Positions 16,374 through 25,085 of a DNA stretch of 64,000 bases are shown here, in pieces. Position numbers and translations under genes: made by a program. The number at the start of each line of letters is the position of its first letter. Positions within the stretch are counted from its first letter, which is position 1. Location of the stretch: positions 1,564,175 to 1,628,174 of the forward strand of contig NC_013385.1 in the NCBI RefSeq assembly GCF_000024605.1. The letters are read 5' to 3'. Source of the DNA: Ammonifex degensii KC4. GTDB lineage: Bacteria > Bacillota > Desulfotomaculia > Desulfotomaculales > Ammonificaceae. The notes beneath the pieces are model-generated. The model was not told where the DNA came from and did no database searches. It worked only from the letters and a program-made list of their open reading frames with translations.

Positions 16374-17558
16374 TTACTTGTAGCTTATCCAGTCGGTGAT
16401 GTAAACGAACTTGCCGTTTTCTACCTTGGCCAGGCGTATGCGATCCGTACCCCGGTGGCTGGTAGCGGTAAAGGTTATGGGAGCAGACAACCCTCCCGTA
16501 TCAAAGTCTTTCAAGCTCTCCAGGCCCTTGCGCACTCCCTCTCCGGTAAGATCGTTGCCGGCCCGCTTCACTCCTTCCAGCATGATCATGGCCGAGACCC
16601 AGCCCTGGACAAACTTCTGGTTCTTATCCTCCAGCTTCTGCCCCTTGGAAGCCAGGTAATCTTTAATGGTCTTGAGTCCGGGGGCGTTGTCGTAAGGGAA
16701 GGCGAAGGGGATGACGCCGATATAACCTTCCGCCGCCGGGCCGGCCAGCTTAATCACTTTTTCGTCTGCTGCCCAGTTAAGCCCGATGAACTGGGTCTTG
16801 AGCCCCAGCTTCTTGGCGTCCTTCAGCGTGGTGGCCGCCAAGTTAGAAGTGCCCTGGACAATGGCGAAGTCGGCCCCCTTGTTCTTAAGGTCGAGCATCT
16901 GCGGGGTGGCGTCCAGGGCAGTTAGCCCCACGATCTCGTCCCCCACCACCTCCATCCCCAACTCCTTGGCAAACTTCTTGGCGTCATCGATGGGAGAGCG
17001 GCCGAAGGGGGTGTCGTTGTAAACGAAGGCTACCTTAGGCGGCCTTTGTTCCTTCCAGTTATCCTTAATCCACTTCAGGGCCGCCTTGGCCTGGTCGGAG
17101 TAGGAAGCCGCTATCAGGAAGTTGTAGGGGCAGGTCTTGATGTCTGCCAGGCTTTCCGCGTAAGAACCGGAGATGTAAGGGATCTTGTCGGCGGCAATCA
17201 TGCTTTTCAGCGCCTCGGTATCGCCCGTTCCCCATCCTAAGATGGCGATGACTCGCTCCTGCTTCACCAGGCGGTTGTAAGCCTCCACCGCCCGGTTCTT
17301 GTCGTAAGCGTAGTCTATCTCCTTGAGCTCTACCTTGCGGCCGTTAATGCCCCCGTGCTGGTTTACGTAGTCGATGTAAGCCCGCACGCCCTCAGCGTAA
17401 GGGACTCCTACATCAGAAGTGGCGCCGGTAAGGTCGAAAATCCCACCGATCTTAATAGGACCTTCAGCCGAAGGAGTAGCACCTTTACCACCACAGCCGG
17501 CAACTACTACTAACCCTAAAACCAGAGCCGCCAAAACCAACCACCAGTAACGCCGCAT
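16374..17558 (-). CDS. livK: ABC transporter substrate-binding lipoprotein, LivK/LivJ type
   Basis: A 394-residue extracellular binding protein. The signal peptide ends in a lipobox (LVVVAGC, Cys about 22), so it is lipid-anchored to the membrane. The mature part is a type I periplasmic-binding fold (IKIGGIFDLTGATSDVG, QHGGINGRKVELKEIDYAYD, VIAILGWGTGDTEALK). The ligand is not certain: the family binds amino acids, amides, urea and aromatic or short acids. The two CoA ligases in the operon favour an organic acid. Confidence 0.92.
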   Translation of the reverse strand: MRRYWWLVLAALVLGLVVVAGCGGKGATPSAEGPIKIGGIFDLTGATSDVGVPYAEGVRAYIDYVNQHGGINGRKVELKEIDYAYDKNRAVEAYNRLVKQERVIAILGWGTGDTEALKSMIAADKIPYISGSYAESLADIKTCPYNFLIAASYSDQAKAALKWIKDNWKEQRPPKVAFVYNDTPFGRSPIDDAKKFAKELGMEVVGDEIVGLTALDATPQMLDLKNKGADFAIVQGTSNLAATTLKDAKKLGLKTQFIGLNWAADEKVIKLAGPAAEGYIGVIPFAFPYDNAPGLKTIKDYLASKGQKLEDKNQKFVQGWVSAMIMLEGVKRAGNDLTGEGVRKGLESLKDFDTGGLSAPITFTATSHRGTDRIRLAKVENGKFVYITDWISYK

Positions 17559-17633
17559 TTTCTCCCCCCTTGTTCGGAATGTTTGGCTTAAACCTGCGCA
17601 CCTGAGGAAGACTGTTTTGAACCTCCCACCCCC

Positions 17634-18701
17634 TTAGTAAGAGAAGGGCCACAGGCGGAAGTAGTCTTTGACATGCCGCCAGAGCTTGGCCAGGCCCTGG
17701 GGCTCGAAGATCAGAAAGAGAATGATCACCAGGCCAAAAAGAGCCGTCTGGCAGGCCGAGAGAAGATTGACCATCTGTGGGAAGACGCCCTGCAGGGCCT
17801 GGGCCAGGTAACTCAAGGCTATGGGGAGCAAGGAAACGAAGGCCGCCCCGTAAACCGAACCCAGGACGTCTCCCAGGCCCCCGATGACGATCATGGCCAG
17901 GAACTGTATGGAAACGTCCAGGGTGAACTGCTCCGGGGTGACCACGCGGGTATAAGCGGCCAGCATTCCTCCCGCCAGACCGGCGTAGAAGGAGCTCAAG
18001 AAAAAGGCCCGGAGCTTGTAGCCGAAGAGGTCCACCCCCAGCATGGCCGCGGCTAAGTCCCGATCCCTTATGGCCATGAAAGCTCGCCCTACCCGGCTGC
18101 GGGAAAGGTTAAGAGCAAAGATGACCCCGACCACCGCCAGGGCTAGGACTACATAGTAGAAGACGGTATCGTCGGCCAAAGAGAAAGGCCCCAGGCTCGG
18201 GGGGGTAAGAACCAGCCCGGCCGCCCCTCCGGTTATGGGTTCAAGCCGCACAAAAGCAAAGTCTAGTATAACCTGAGCCGCCAGGGTAGCAATGGCCAGG
18301 TAAAGCCCCTTCAGGCGCAGGGAAGGAAGGCCAAAAAAAGCCCCTACCAGAGCCGCTGCCAGCCCGCCTAAAGGTAAGGCCAGCCAGAAGGAAAGCCCCA
18401 GCTTGGTGGTAAGCGCCCCCACCGTGTAGGCTCCTACACCCATAAAGGCAGCGTGCCCCACTGATATCTGCCCGGCAAAACCGGTAAGCAGATTAAGTCC
18501 CACCGCCCCGAGGGCCATGATGGCCACCTGGCTAGCTATGCGCAAAGGATAAGGCCCGACCAGCCAGGGAAGAGCCAAAAGCAAAGCAAAAAGGCAAAGT
18601 ACTTTAATTTTGGCCGCCCGCGAGGGGAGGAAAGCCTGGTCTTCCTCGTAGCGGGTAAAGAAAAGGCCGCAGTTGGTCGTCCAGGGAAAGCGCAACCGCA
18701 T
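17634..18701 (-). CDS. livM: Branched-chain-type ABC transporter permease LivM
   Basis: A 355-residue permease with about ten membrane helices and the LivM-type GLNLLTGFAGQISVGHAAFMGVGAYT segment (split here: GFAGQISVGHAAF, MGVGAYT). The cytoplasmic EAA-like loop reads GRAFMAIRDRDLAAAMLGV. It pairs with LivH to form the membrane channel. It lies three bases downstream of livH and upstream of the binding-protein gene. Confidence 0.94.
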   Translation of the reverse strand: MRLRFPWTTNCGLFFTRYEEDQAFLPSRAAKIKVLCLFALLLALPWLVGPYPLRIASQVAIMALGAVGLNLLTGFAGQISVGHAAFMGVGAYTVGALTTKLGLSFWLALPLGGLAAALVGAFFGLPSLRLKGLYLAIATLAAQVILDFAFVRLEPITGGAAGLVLTPPSLGPFSLADDTVFYYVVLALAVVGVIFALNLSRSRVGRAFMAIRDRDLAAAMLGVDLFGYKLRAFFLSSFYAGLAGGMLAAYTRVVTPEQFTLDVSIQFLAMIVIGGLGDVLGSVYGAAFVSLLPIALSYLAQALQGVFPQMVNLLSACQTALFGLVIILFLIFEPQGLAKLWRHVKDYFRLWPFSY

Positions 18702-18704
18702 CCT

Positions 18705-19583
18705 CTACACCCTCTCGATGATTTCCTCGCCGAAGAGCCCGTAAGGCCTCACCAGCAACACCAGGAGCAAAATGACGAAGGGAACCACTTCCCTAAGCCC
18801 CCCGCCTACCAGAGGGTCGAGGTATCCGCCCACAAAACTCTCGATAAGACCGATGACGAAGCCCCCCACCACGGCGCCGGGTACGCTTTCTAACCCCCCC
18901 AAGATCACCACCGGCAGCACCTTGAGCCCCAGGGAGGCCAGGGAGGCGTTGACCCCGTTGATGTTGCTCAGGAGAATGCCCCCCACCGCCGCCACTACCG
19001 CCGCTATGGCCCAGGTGATCCCGAAAACCCGCTTGACGCTTATACCCACCGAAAGGGCCGCCTGCTGGTCATCCGCCACCGCCCGCATCACGATACCGGT
19101 AGTGGTGAACTTGAAAAAGAGGGAAAGCAAGAGTAAAAGGAGCACGGCCAGCCCCAGCGACCACAGGTAAACGGCCGACACGCTCACCCCGCCTAAAGAG
19201 ACCGGCTCTTGGGGGAAAATCGGGGGAAAGACACGGGTGTCGGTCCCCCAAAGGGCCTGAAAGATGCCGCGCATCAAGGCGGATAAGCCCAAGGTCACCA
19301 TGATGACCGAGATCACCGGCTCCCCGATGAAGGGGCGCAAAACCAGCCGTTCCACCACAAGTCCCACCAGCGCAGCCACCGCCAGGGTCAGGATTATGGC
19401 AGGAAGGAAGGGAACTTTGTAGGTCGCCACCAAGGTCAAAGCCACGTAGGCTCCCAGCAGCAAAAACTCTCCCTGCGCGAAGTTGAGACAGCCGCTGGCC
19501 TTATAGATCAGCACAAAGCCCAAGGCCACCAGGGCGTAAATGCTCCCTATGGCCAAACCAGTCAGTAAAAGCTGCCAGAACAT
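18705..19583 (-). CDS. livH: Branched-chain-type ABC transporter permease LivH
   Basis: A 292-residue permease with about eight membrane helices. The family N-terminus GLAIGSIYALVALGFVLIYK, NFAQGEFLLLGAYVAL and the coupling-loop region MRAVADDQQAALSVGI are visible. Its start directly follows the stop of the long-chain ligase gene. Confidence 0.94.
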   Translation of the reverse strand: MFWQLLLTGLAIGSIYALVALGFVLIYKASGCLNFAQGEFLLLGAYVALTLVATYKVPFLPAIILTLAVAALVGLVVERLVLRPFIGEPVISVIMVTLGLSALMRGIFQALWGTDTRVFPPIFPQEPVSLGGVSVSAVYLWSLGLAVLLLLLLSLFFKFTTTGIVMRAVADDQQAALSVGISVKRVFGITWAIAAVVAAVGGILLSNINGVNASLASLGLKVLPVVILGGLESVPGAVVGGFVIGLIESFVGGYLDPLVGGGLREVVPFVILLLVLLVRPYGLFGEEIIERV

Positions 19584-21485
19584 CTATCTCTCCTCCTCCG
19601 GCTCCAGCACCTTGAGCTGGGTCTTGACTATACCTTCCCTTCCGTCGCGGTACTTCACCTTGGCTTCCACCGGGATCTCCTTGGCCCCGGCGTACATCCC
19701 TTCTATGAGCTCGGCGTACTTTTGGGCCACAAACCCCAGGCGCACCTTGCGGGTGCGGGTGAGCTCCTCGTCGTCGGCATCCAGCTCTTTATGGAGGATA
19801 ACGAATTTCTTCACCCGCACCGCCGGAGGGAGCTCTTGGTTTACCCGGCGCACCTCTTTACAGACGAGCTCCTGCACTTCTGGCTTTTGGGTAAGGTCTA
19901 CGTAGGTGGTATAGGGAACGCGGTGGGTCTCCGCCCAGCGCCCCACGTTGGCCGGGTCGATGTTGATGAGAGCCACCACGTAAGGCCGGTTCTGCCCTAT
20001 TACCACCGCCTCTTTTATGTAGGGGGAGAACTTCAGCCGGTTGCTTATGTACTGGGGAGAGAAGATGCTCCCGTCCTCCAGCCGGATCACATCTTTCAAC
20101 CGGTCGATGACCACTAAGTGCCCGTCCTCATCCAAGTACCCCGCGTCGCCGGAGTGCAGCCAGCCGCCGGCTAAAGTTTCAGCCGTGGCCTCGGGGTTCT
20201 TGTAGTAACCGACGAATACCGCCGGGCTGCGGGATAAGATCTCTCCTTCGGGGGAGATGCGGATTTCCGTCTCCGGCAGGGGTTTGCCCACCGTGTGGAA
20301 CTTGATATCCCCGTCGCGGTGCACCACGGAAATGCCGGCAATCTCCGTCTGGCCGTAGATCTGCTTGAGGTTGACTCCTATGGCGTGGAAAAAGCGGAAG
20401 ACATCCGGCCCCAGGGCCGCCCCGCCCGTGTAGGCTCGCCGCAACCGGCAGAACCCCAGATGATCTTTTATGGCGCTGAAGATCAAGAATTCCCCCAGGG
20501 CGTTCAGTATCCTCAGGCCCAAGGAGGGAGTCTTCTTGGCGAAGCGGCAATCGGCCACCCGGTAACCCACCTGCAGGAAGAAGTGATAAAGCTTACGCTT
20601 AAGCCAAGTAGAGTCCTCCATCTTCACCTGTATGCTGGATACCAAATCTTCGTAAATGCGGGGAGGAGAGAACATCACATGAGGACCGATCTCCCGCAGG
20701 TTCTCTCTCACCGTATCCGTTTCCTCCGGGAAGTTGACCGTAAAGCCCACCCAGAGGGCGGAAGAGACGGTCATCATTTGTTCCCCCATCCAGGCCAGCG
20801 GGAGGAAAGAAAGGTACTCGTCCCCCGGTTCCAGCGGATCCACCGCCATGAGGTTACGAGCCATGCTCAGCATGTTGCGGTGGGTGAGCATAGCTCCCTT
20901 GGGAGGACCGGTAGTACCTGAAGTGTAGGCGATTACTGCCAAATCGTCCCCTTTACCTTCGGCCACCATTTCTTCAAAAAGGCCCGGCCGCGCCTTAGCT
21001 AGTTCCTCCCCCATTTTCTCCACTTCGGGAAAAGAGAGGAGCAAAGGATCGCGGTAGTTGCGCAGGCCCCGGGGTTCGTAGTAGATGACCTTCTCCAGGT
21101 GCGGTAGCTCTTCTTTGACTTCCAGAAGCTTGTCTACCTGCTCCTGGTCTTCCGCCACCACGAAACGGGCGTCGGAGTGGCGGACGATGTAGGCCACCTC
21201 GCGCGGGAGCGAGTCCTGGTAGATGCCCACCGCCACCCCGCCGGCCGCCTGGGCCGCCAGCTCAGCGTACACCCATTCCGGACGGTTGTCTCCTATGATG
21301 GCCAGCTTATCCCCCCGCTTAAAGCCCAGGGCACAAAGCCCCAGACAGAAGCGGCGCACATGGTCAAGATACTCTTCCCAGGTAATCGTCTGCCATATAC
21401 CGAACTCCTTTTCCCGCAGGGCCACCCGCTTGCCGAAGCGCTGCGCGTTGCGGTACAGGAGCTGAGGAAAAGTCTCTTCCCGCAT
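19584..21485 (-). CDS. Long-chain acyl-CoA synthetase-type AMP-dependent ligase
   Basis: A 633-residue ANL ligase of the FadD15/FAA-like group. YTSGTTGPPKGAMLTH is the phosphate-binding loop (about residues 190-205), IYGQTEIAG the A5 motif, LHSGDAGYLDEDGHLVVIDR the adenylate and hinge motifs, and LTRTRKVR carries the C-terminal catalytic Lys. It forms acyl-CoA from an organic acid, ATP and CoA. Its position between livG and livH points to activation of the imported substrate. Chain length cannot be deduced. Confidence 0.92.
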   Translation of the reverse strand: MREETFPQLLYRNAQRFGKRVALREKEFGIWQTITWEEYLDHVRRFCLGLCALGFKRGDKLAIIGDNRPEWVYAELAAQAAGGVAVGIYQDSLPREVAYIVRHSDARFVVAEDQEQVDKLLEVKEELPHLEKVIYYEPRGLRNYRDPLLLSFPEVEKMGEELAKARPGLFEEMVAEGKGDDLAVIAYTSGTTGPPKGAMLTHRNMLSMARNLMAVDPLEPGDEYLSFLPLAWMGEQMMTVSSALWVGFTVNFPEETDTVRENLREIGPHVMFSPPRIYEDLVSSIQVKMEDSTWLKRKLYHFFLQVGYRVADCRFAKKTPSLGLRILNALGEFLIFSAIKDHLGFCRLRRAYTGGAALGPDVFRFFHAIGVNLKQIYGQTEIAGISVVHRDGDIKFHTVGKPLPETEIRISPEGEILSRSPAVFVGYYKNPEATAETLAGGWLHSGDAGYLDEDGHLVVIDRLKDVIRLEDGSIFSPQYISNRLKFSPYIKEAVVIGQNRPYVVALINIDPANVGRWAETHRVPYTTYVDLTQKPEVQELVCKEVRRVNQELPPAVRVKKFVILHKELDADDEELTRTRKVRLGFVAQKYAELIEGMYAGAKEIPVEAKVKYRDGREGIVKTQLKVLEPEEER

Positions 21486-21497
21486 CCTTGCCTCTAC

Positions 21498-22280
21498 TCA
21501 ATCCTCCTCCGCCAATTGCCCTCCCAGGTAGGCCTCTACCACCCGGGGATTCTGTTTAATCTCTTCCGGCAGACCCTCGGCGATCTTGCGACCGAAATCA
21601 AAGACCACTACTCGGTCCGAGAGGTCCATGACCACCCCCATGTCGTGCTCGATGAGCACCAGCGTAACCCCCCACTCCTCCGCTATGTCGAGGATGAAGC
21701 GGGCCATATCTTCCTTCTCTTCCACGTTCATCCCCGCCATGGGCTCGTCCAGAAGCAAAAGCTTCGGTTCTAGCGCCAGGGCCCGGGCCAGCTCCACCCG
21801 CTTTTGCAGCCCGTAAGAGAGCGAGCCCACCACTTTGTTCCTTATAAACTCGATCTCTAAAAAGTCGATGATCTCCTCCACCCGGCGGCGGTGGCGCACC
21901 TCTTCTTTCTGGGCCAGGCCCCAGTAAATGCCTCCCGCCAGTATGCCGGAGCGCAAGTGCACGTGGCGCCCTAGCATGATGTTGTCCAGGACGGTCATGT
22001 GCTTGAAAAGCTCTATGTTCTGAAAGGTGCGGGCTATTCCCAGAGCAGCCCGCCGGTGGGGGGGCAGGCGGGTGATGTCCCGCCCTTCAAAGAAGATACG
22101 GCCGCTAGAAGGACGGTAAAGACCGCTTATGCAGTTAAGGAAGCTGGTCTTCCCGGCCCCGTTAGGGCCGATTATGGCCAAAATTTCCCCCTTGCGTACG
22201 GTCAGATCGATATTGGTTAAAGCTGCCACGCCGCCGAAATGAAGTGATAAGTTTTCGACCACCAGAAGTTCCTGCTGCAA
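21498..22280 (-). CDS. livG: Branched-chain-type ABC transporter ATP-binding protein LivG
   Basis: The 260-residue partner ATPase of LivF. Walker A is GPNGAGKTS, the LivG-type insert carries FQNIELFKHMTVLDNIMLGRH (in parts: ELFKHMTVLDN), the signature is LSYGLQKRVELARAL, and Walker B is LLLLDEPMAGMN with the LivG-specific VLIEHDMGVVM. As the most upstream gene of the liv-type operon it marks the promoter side; no clear promoter was identified in the 39 bases before it, so rmuC may be co-transcribed from further upstream. Confidence 0.94.
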   Translation of the reverse strand: MQQELLVVENLSLHFGGVAALTNIDLTVRKGEILAIIGPNGAGKTSFLNCISGLYRPSSGRIFFEGRDITRLPPHRRAALGIARTFQNIELFKHMTVLDNIMLGRHVHLRSGILAGGIYWGLAQKEEVRHRRRVEEIIDFLEIEFIRNKVVGSLSYGLQKRVELARALALEPKLLLLDEPMAGMNVEEKEDMARFILDIAEEWGVTLVLIEHDMGVVMDLSDRVVVFDFGRKIAEGLPEEIKQNPRVVEAYLGGQLAEED

Positions 22281-22319
22281 GGTGCCGAAACTCCTTTGCC
22301 TCCGGATTATAATTGACGA

Positions 22320-23330
22320 TTATTCCACTTCTGTCCCGAAAATCCTCTCGGCTTCATCGGTTTCTGCTACCGTCACCCCGGACCGCAGGGAACTCAGGCC
22401 CGCTGCTACCCGACCCAGCCAGACTCGCATATCCTGCTGGGAATTGGTAAGCATGGTAAGGGCCCGGGCCATCCGGCCCTCCACTTCTTCCTGCAAACCC
22501 CGCAACCCCTCCTCCAGAGAGGACAGGGCAGCGTCTAAGCGCCGGAGATCCAAGCTGCGGGCGTAACGCAGCACCACCTGGTAGATCAACAGGAGGTAGG
22601 GAAGGAAGAGGCTGTAACTCACCAGCACCACGTTGAACTGGTAGATCAGAGGTTGAACCCCACTGCTCAACTCGAACACGGCATCGGGCACCACTACAAG
22701 CCCAAAGTTGGGGGTGAGGGAAGGATCGAGGTATTTCTTGAGCTCCCGCGCTTTGGCCACCACCACCTCTTCGATTTGTCGTCTGATCCTCTGCCGCTTC
22801 TCAGCGTCCTCGGCCCGGTGGAACTCCTCCAGCAGGTTGGTGGCCGGCCACTTGCTGTCGATGGGCAGCACCAGACCGTTGGGCAGGCGCAGGCCAAACT
22901 CCACCACCCGGTTGCCTACCCGGAAATTGCGCACCTGCCATTCCGGAGGAAGCTGGGAAAAGAGTAGATCCAGGATATTTTCCCCTGCCGCCCCTTTACT
23001 ACGGCTGCCCGCCAGGACCAACTCCAGGCGCCGCAGTACTTCCAGCATCTGCCCTTCCTTCTCCGCCTGGGCATGCGTATGCCCCCGCAACTCGGCCAGC
23101 ACTTCTAGGGCCCGGCTCAACTCCTGCCCTAGCCGGTGCGTCACTTCTTGCAGGCTACCCGTGAGTGTCCCTGTGCGAGCCAGATCGGTGCTGATGCCCT
23201 GGAGGCTCTGCCGCAAGGCGCTTTGCTGCTCCTCCAACCAGTGCAGGCGCTCCCCTACCTTTTTTACCTGCCAGGCCAGGAAGAAAAGGAGCGGAATCCC
23301 TACAAGCATAAGCACCGCTTCCGCGCTCAC
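22320..23330 (-). CDS. rmuC: DNA recombination protein RmuC homologue
   Basis: A 336-residue protein with an N-terminal membrane anchor (residues about 5-20, LMLVGIPLLFFLAW), a long coiled coil (22-100) and the RmuC nuclease-like domain. The latter includes RVVEFGLRLPNGLVLPIDSKWP, the PD-(D/E)xK-like core, and FELSSGVQPLIYQFNVVLVS (in parts). RmuC limits DNA inversions and rearrangements; the mechanism is not fully known. GTG start behind GGGGGAGAG. Confidence 0.88.
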   Translation of the reverse strand: MSAEAVLMLVGIPLLFFLAWQVKKVGERLHWLEEQQSALRQSLQGISTDLARTGTLTGSLQEVTHRLGQELSRALEVLAELRGHTHAQAEKEGQMLEVLRRLELVLAGSRSKGAAGENILDLLFSQLPPEWQVRNFRVGNRVVEFGLRLPNGLVLPIDSKWPATNLLEEFHRAEDAEKRQRIRRQIEEVVVAKARELKKYLDPSLTPNFGLVVVPDAVFELSSGVQPLIYQFNVVLVSYSLFLPYLLLIYQVVLRYARSLDLRRLDAALSSLEEGLRGLQEEVEGRMARALTMLTNSQQDMRVWLGRVAAGLSSLRSGVTVAETDEAERIFGTEVE

Positions 23331-23421
23331 AGGCTCTCTCCCCCGGTCCCTTGTTAACTAAGGATTTTATCCGGCTCGAGGGCTTAAAGTCTAGTCCCCG
23401 AACATGAGAGGGCGTTTGGCG

Positions 23422-23430
23422 TGGTACAAT
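23422..23430 (+). promoter_or_regulatory. Extended -10 promoter for apgM
   Basis: TGG followed by TACAAT at 23425-23430 makes an extended -10 box; there is no recognisable -35. It lies 37 bases before the TTG start of apgM. Confidence 0.55.
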
Positions 23431-23466
23431 GGAAAAAAGTTTTATCCGAAAGGAGAGGATCTTCCC

Positions 23467-24696
23467 TTGGATCAGGAAAAGCTGCTGGAGGAGCTCGTCC
23501 ATCCCGCTGATACCAAGATGATACTAGTAGTGCTTGACGGGCTGGGAGGCCTCCCTTTACCGGAGAGGGAAGGGAAGACGGAGCTGGAGGCAGCCAATAA
23601 GCCCAACCTGGACGCCCTGGCCCGCGCTTCGGAGCTGGGCCTGGCCCATCCCGTCCTTCCTGGTATCACCCCGGGGTCGAGTGCCGGGCACCTAGCCCTC
23701 TTCGGTTACGACCCGACCAAGTACGTCATCGGCCGGGGGGTGCTGGAAGCGTTGGGCATCGACTTCCCCTTAGAGCCGGGTGACATAGCGATAAGAGGAA
23801 ATTTCGCCACGGCCCGCTTTACCCCCCAGGGCCCCATCATCGTAGACCGCCGCGCCGGACGCCCTTCTACCGAGCACACCGTCGCCGTCTGCCGGCGCCT
23901 ACAGGAAGAGATCCGAAGGATCGAAGATGTAGAAGTGTTCATCCGTCCGGTAAAGGAGCACCGCTTCGTGGTGGTCTTTCGCGGTTCGGGACTCGATCCC
24001 CGGGTAGCGGATACTGACCCGCAGGAGGTGGGGGTTCCTCCCTTACCCCCGCAGCCCCTGGCCCCGGAAGCCGAAAAGACTGCCCGACTGGCCACCATAT
24101 TTCTGACCAGGCTGGCCGAGGTGCTCCGGGAAGAACCGGCCACCAACTTCGCCTTACTGCGTGGCTTCTCCCAGCGCCCGCACCTCAAGCTTTTTGGTGA
24201 GCGCTTCCACCTGAAGGCCGCCGCCATAGCCCTCTACCCCATGTACCGGGGACTGGCCGCGCTGGTGGGGATGGAGGTCTTGCAGGTGAAGGAAGAAAGC
24301 TTGGCTTCTCAGCTTGCCGTCCTGCGGCAGTCCTGGCCGGACTACGACTTTTTCTTCTTCCACGTGAAGGCCACCGACTCGCGGGGAGAGGACGGCGACT
24401 GGGAAGGGAAGATTAAGGTTATCGAGGAGTTCGACCGGCACCTGCCGCAGATAATGGAGCTCAAGCCCGACGTCCTGGTGATCACCGGCGACCACAGCAC
24501 CCCCGCTCTCTACCGGGCGCACAGCTGGCATCCCGTGCCCTACCTGCTTTATTCCCGCTGGGCTCGCTACCACCGGGATACCGCCGGCTTTGGCGAGCGA
24601 GACTGCGCCCGGGGAGCTTTGGGGCACTTTCCCATGCTCTACAACATGAACCTCATGCTGGCCCATGCCCACCGCCTGGTCAAGTTCAGCGCTTAA
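23467..24696 (+). CDS. apgM: Archaeal-type 2,3-bisphosphoglycerate-independent phosphoglycerate mutase
   Basis: A 409-residue alkaline-phosphatase-superfamily enzyme that interconverts 3- and 2-phosphoglycerate. Metal-site stretches ILVVLDGLGG, TPGSSAGHLALFGYDP (phosphoserine Ser), HVKATDSRGEDGD and VITGDHSTPALYRAHSWHPVP fit ApgM rather than GpmI. The TTG at 23467 has AAAGGAGAGG upstream; the frame is open further back to 23404 without a ribosome site. The glycolytic operon at 36-45 kb has no mutase, so this gene probably fills that step. Confidence 0.93.
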   Translation: MDQEKLLEELVHPADTKMILVVLDGLGGLPLPEREGKTELEAANKPNLDALARASELGLAHPVLPGITPGSSAGHLALFGYDPTKYVIGRGVLEALGIDFPLEPGDIAIRGNFATARFTPQGPIIVDRRAGRPSTEHTVAVCRRLQEEIRRIEDVEVFIRPVKEHRFVVVFRGSGLDPRVADTDPQEVGVPPLPPQPLAPEAEKTARLATIFLTRLAEVLREEPATNFALLRGFSQRPHLKLFGERFHLKAAAIALYPMYRGLAALVGMEVLQVKEESLASQLAVLRQSWPDYDFFFFHVKATDSRGEDGDWEGKIKVIEEFDRHLPQIMELKPDVLVITGDHSTPALYRAHSWHPVPYLLYSRWARYHRDTAGFGERDCARGALGHFPMLYNMNLMLAHAHRLVKFSA

Positions 24697-24974
24697 AGAT
24701 TGAGCCCCCGCAGCCCCCAGAAGATGAGCCCCACCCCAGCCAGGAGGCAAAGGAGGTTGAGGGGGGAGATGCGGCTGGCTAGGCCTGCTATGCCCAGAAA
24801 AGTGACCAGGAAAAGAATGCTGGGACCCACAAAGCTCATGAGAGCGTTGACCTTGAGCGTCGCCTCTACCCGGCCCCAGTAAAGCATGAGCAAAGCACAG
24901 GTGAACTCCAGGACCGAGGAGAGGAAGCGCAAGGAAGCCATGCCCCATACCACCGGATCGTGAACCTGAAACAA
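24693..24974 (-). CDS. yqhV: YqhV-family (DUF2619) membrane protein
   Basis: A 93-residue protein with three membrane helices. DPVVWGMASLRFLSSVLE, RVEATLKVNALMSFVGP and the LVTFLGIAGLASRISP stretch match the YqhV/DUF2619 pattern. In Bacillus the gene sits beside spoIIIA, but that operon is not here, so no role can be assigned. I chose the TTG at 24974, eight bases after GGGGG; the open frame runs to 25097 but the extra part has no family similarity. Its stop overlaps the apgM stop. Confidence 0.8.
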   Translation of the reverse strand: MFQVHDPVVWGMASLRFLSSVLEFTCALLMLYWGRVEATLKVNALMSFVGPSILFLVTFLGIAGLASRISPLNLLCLLAGVGLIFWGLRGLNL

Positions 24975-25085
24975 GGCTTTATCCCCCGGAAAGGCCAAAA
25001 TCCCGGTAAAAGATATGCTTGCCCGGGCAGTAAAAGACCCGGTATTAGGCGCTGTCTGCCGGGGAATATTACAGCTTAAGCGGTT

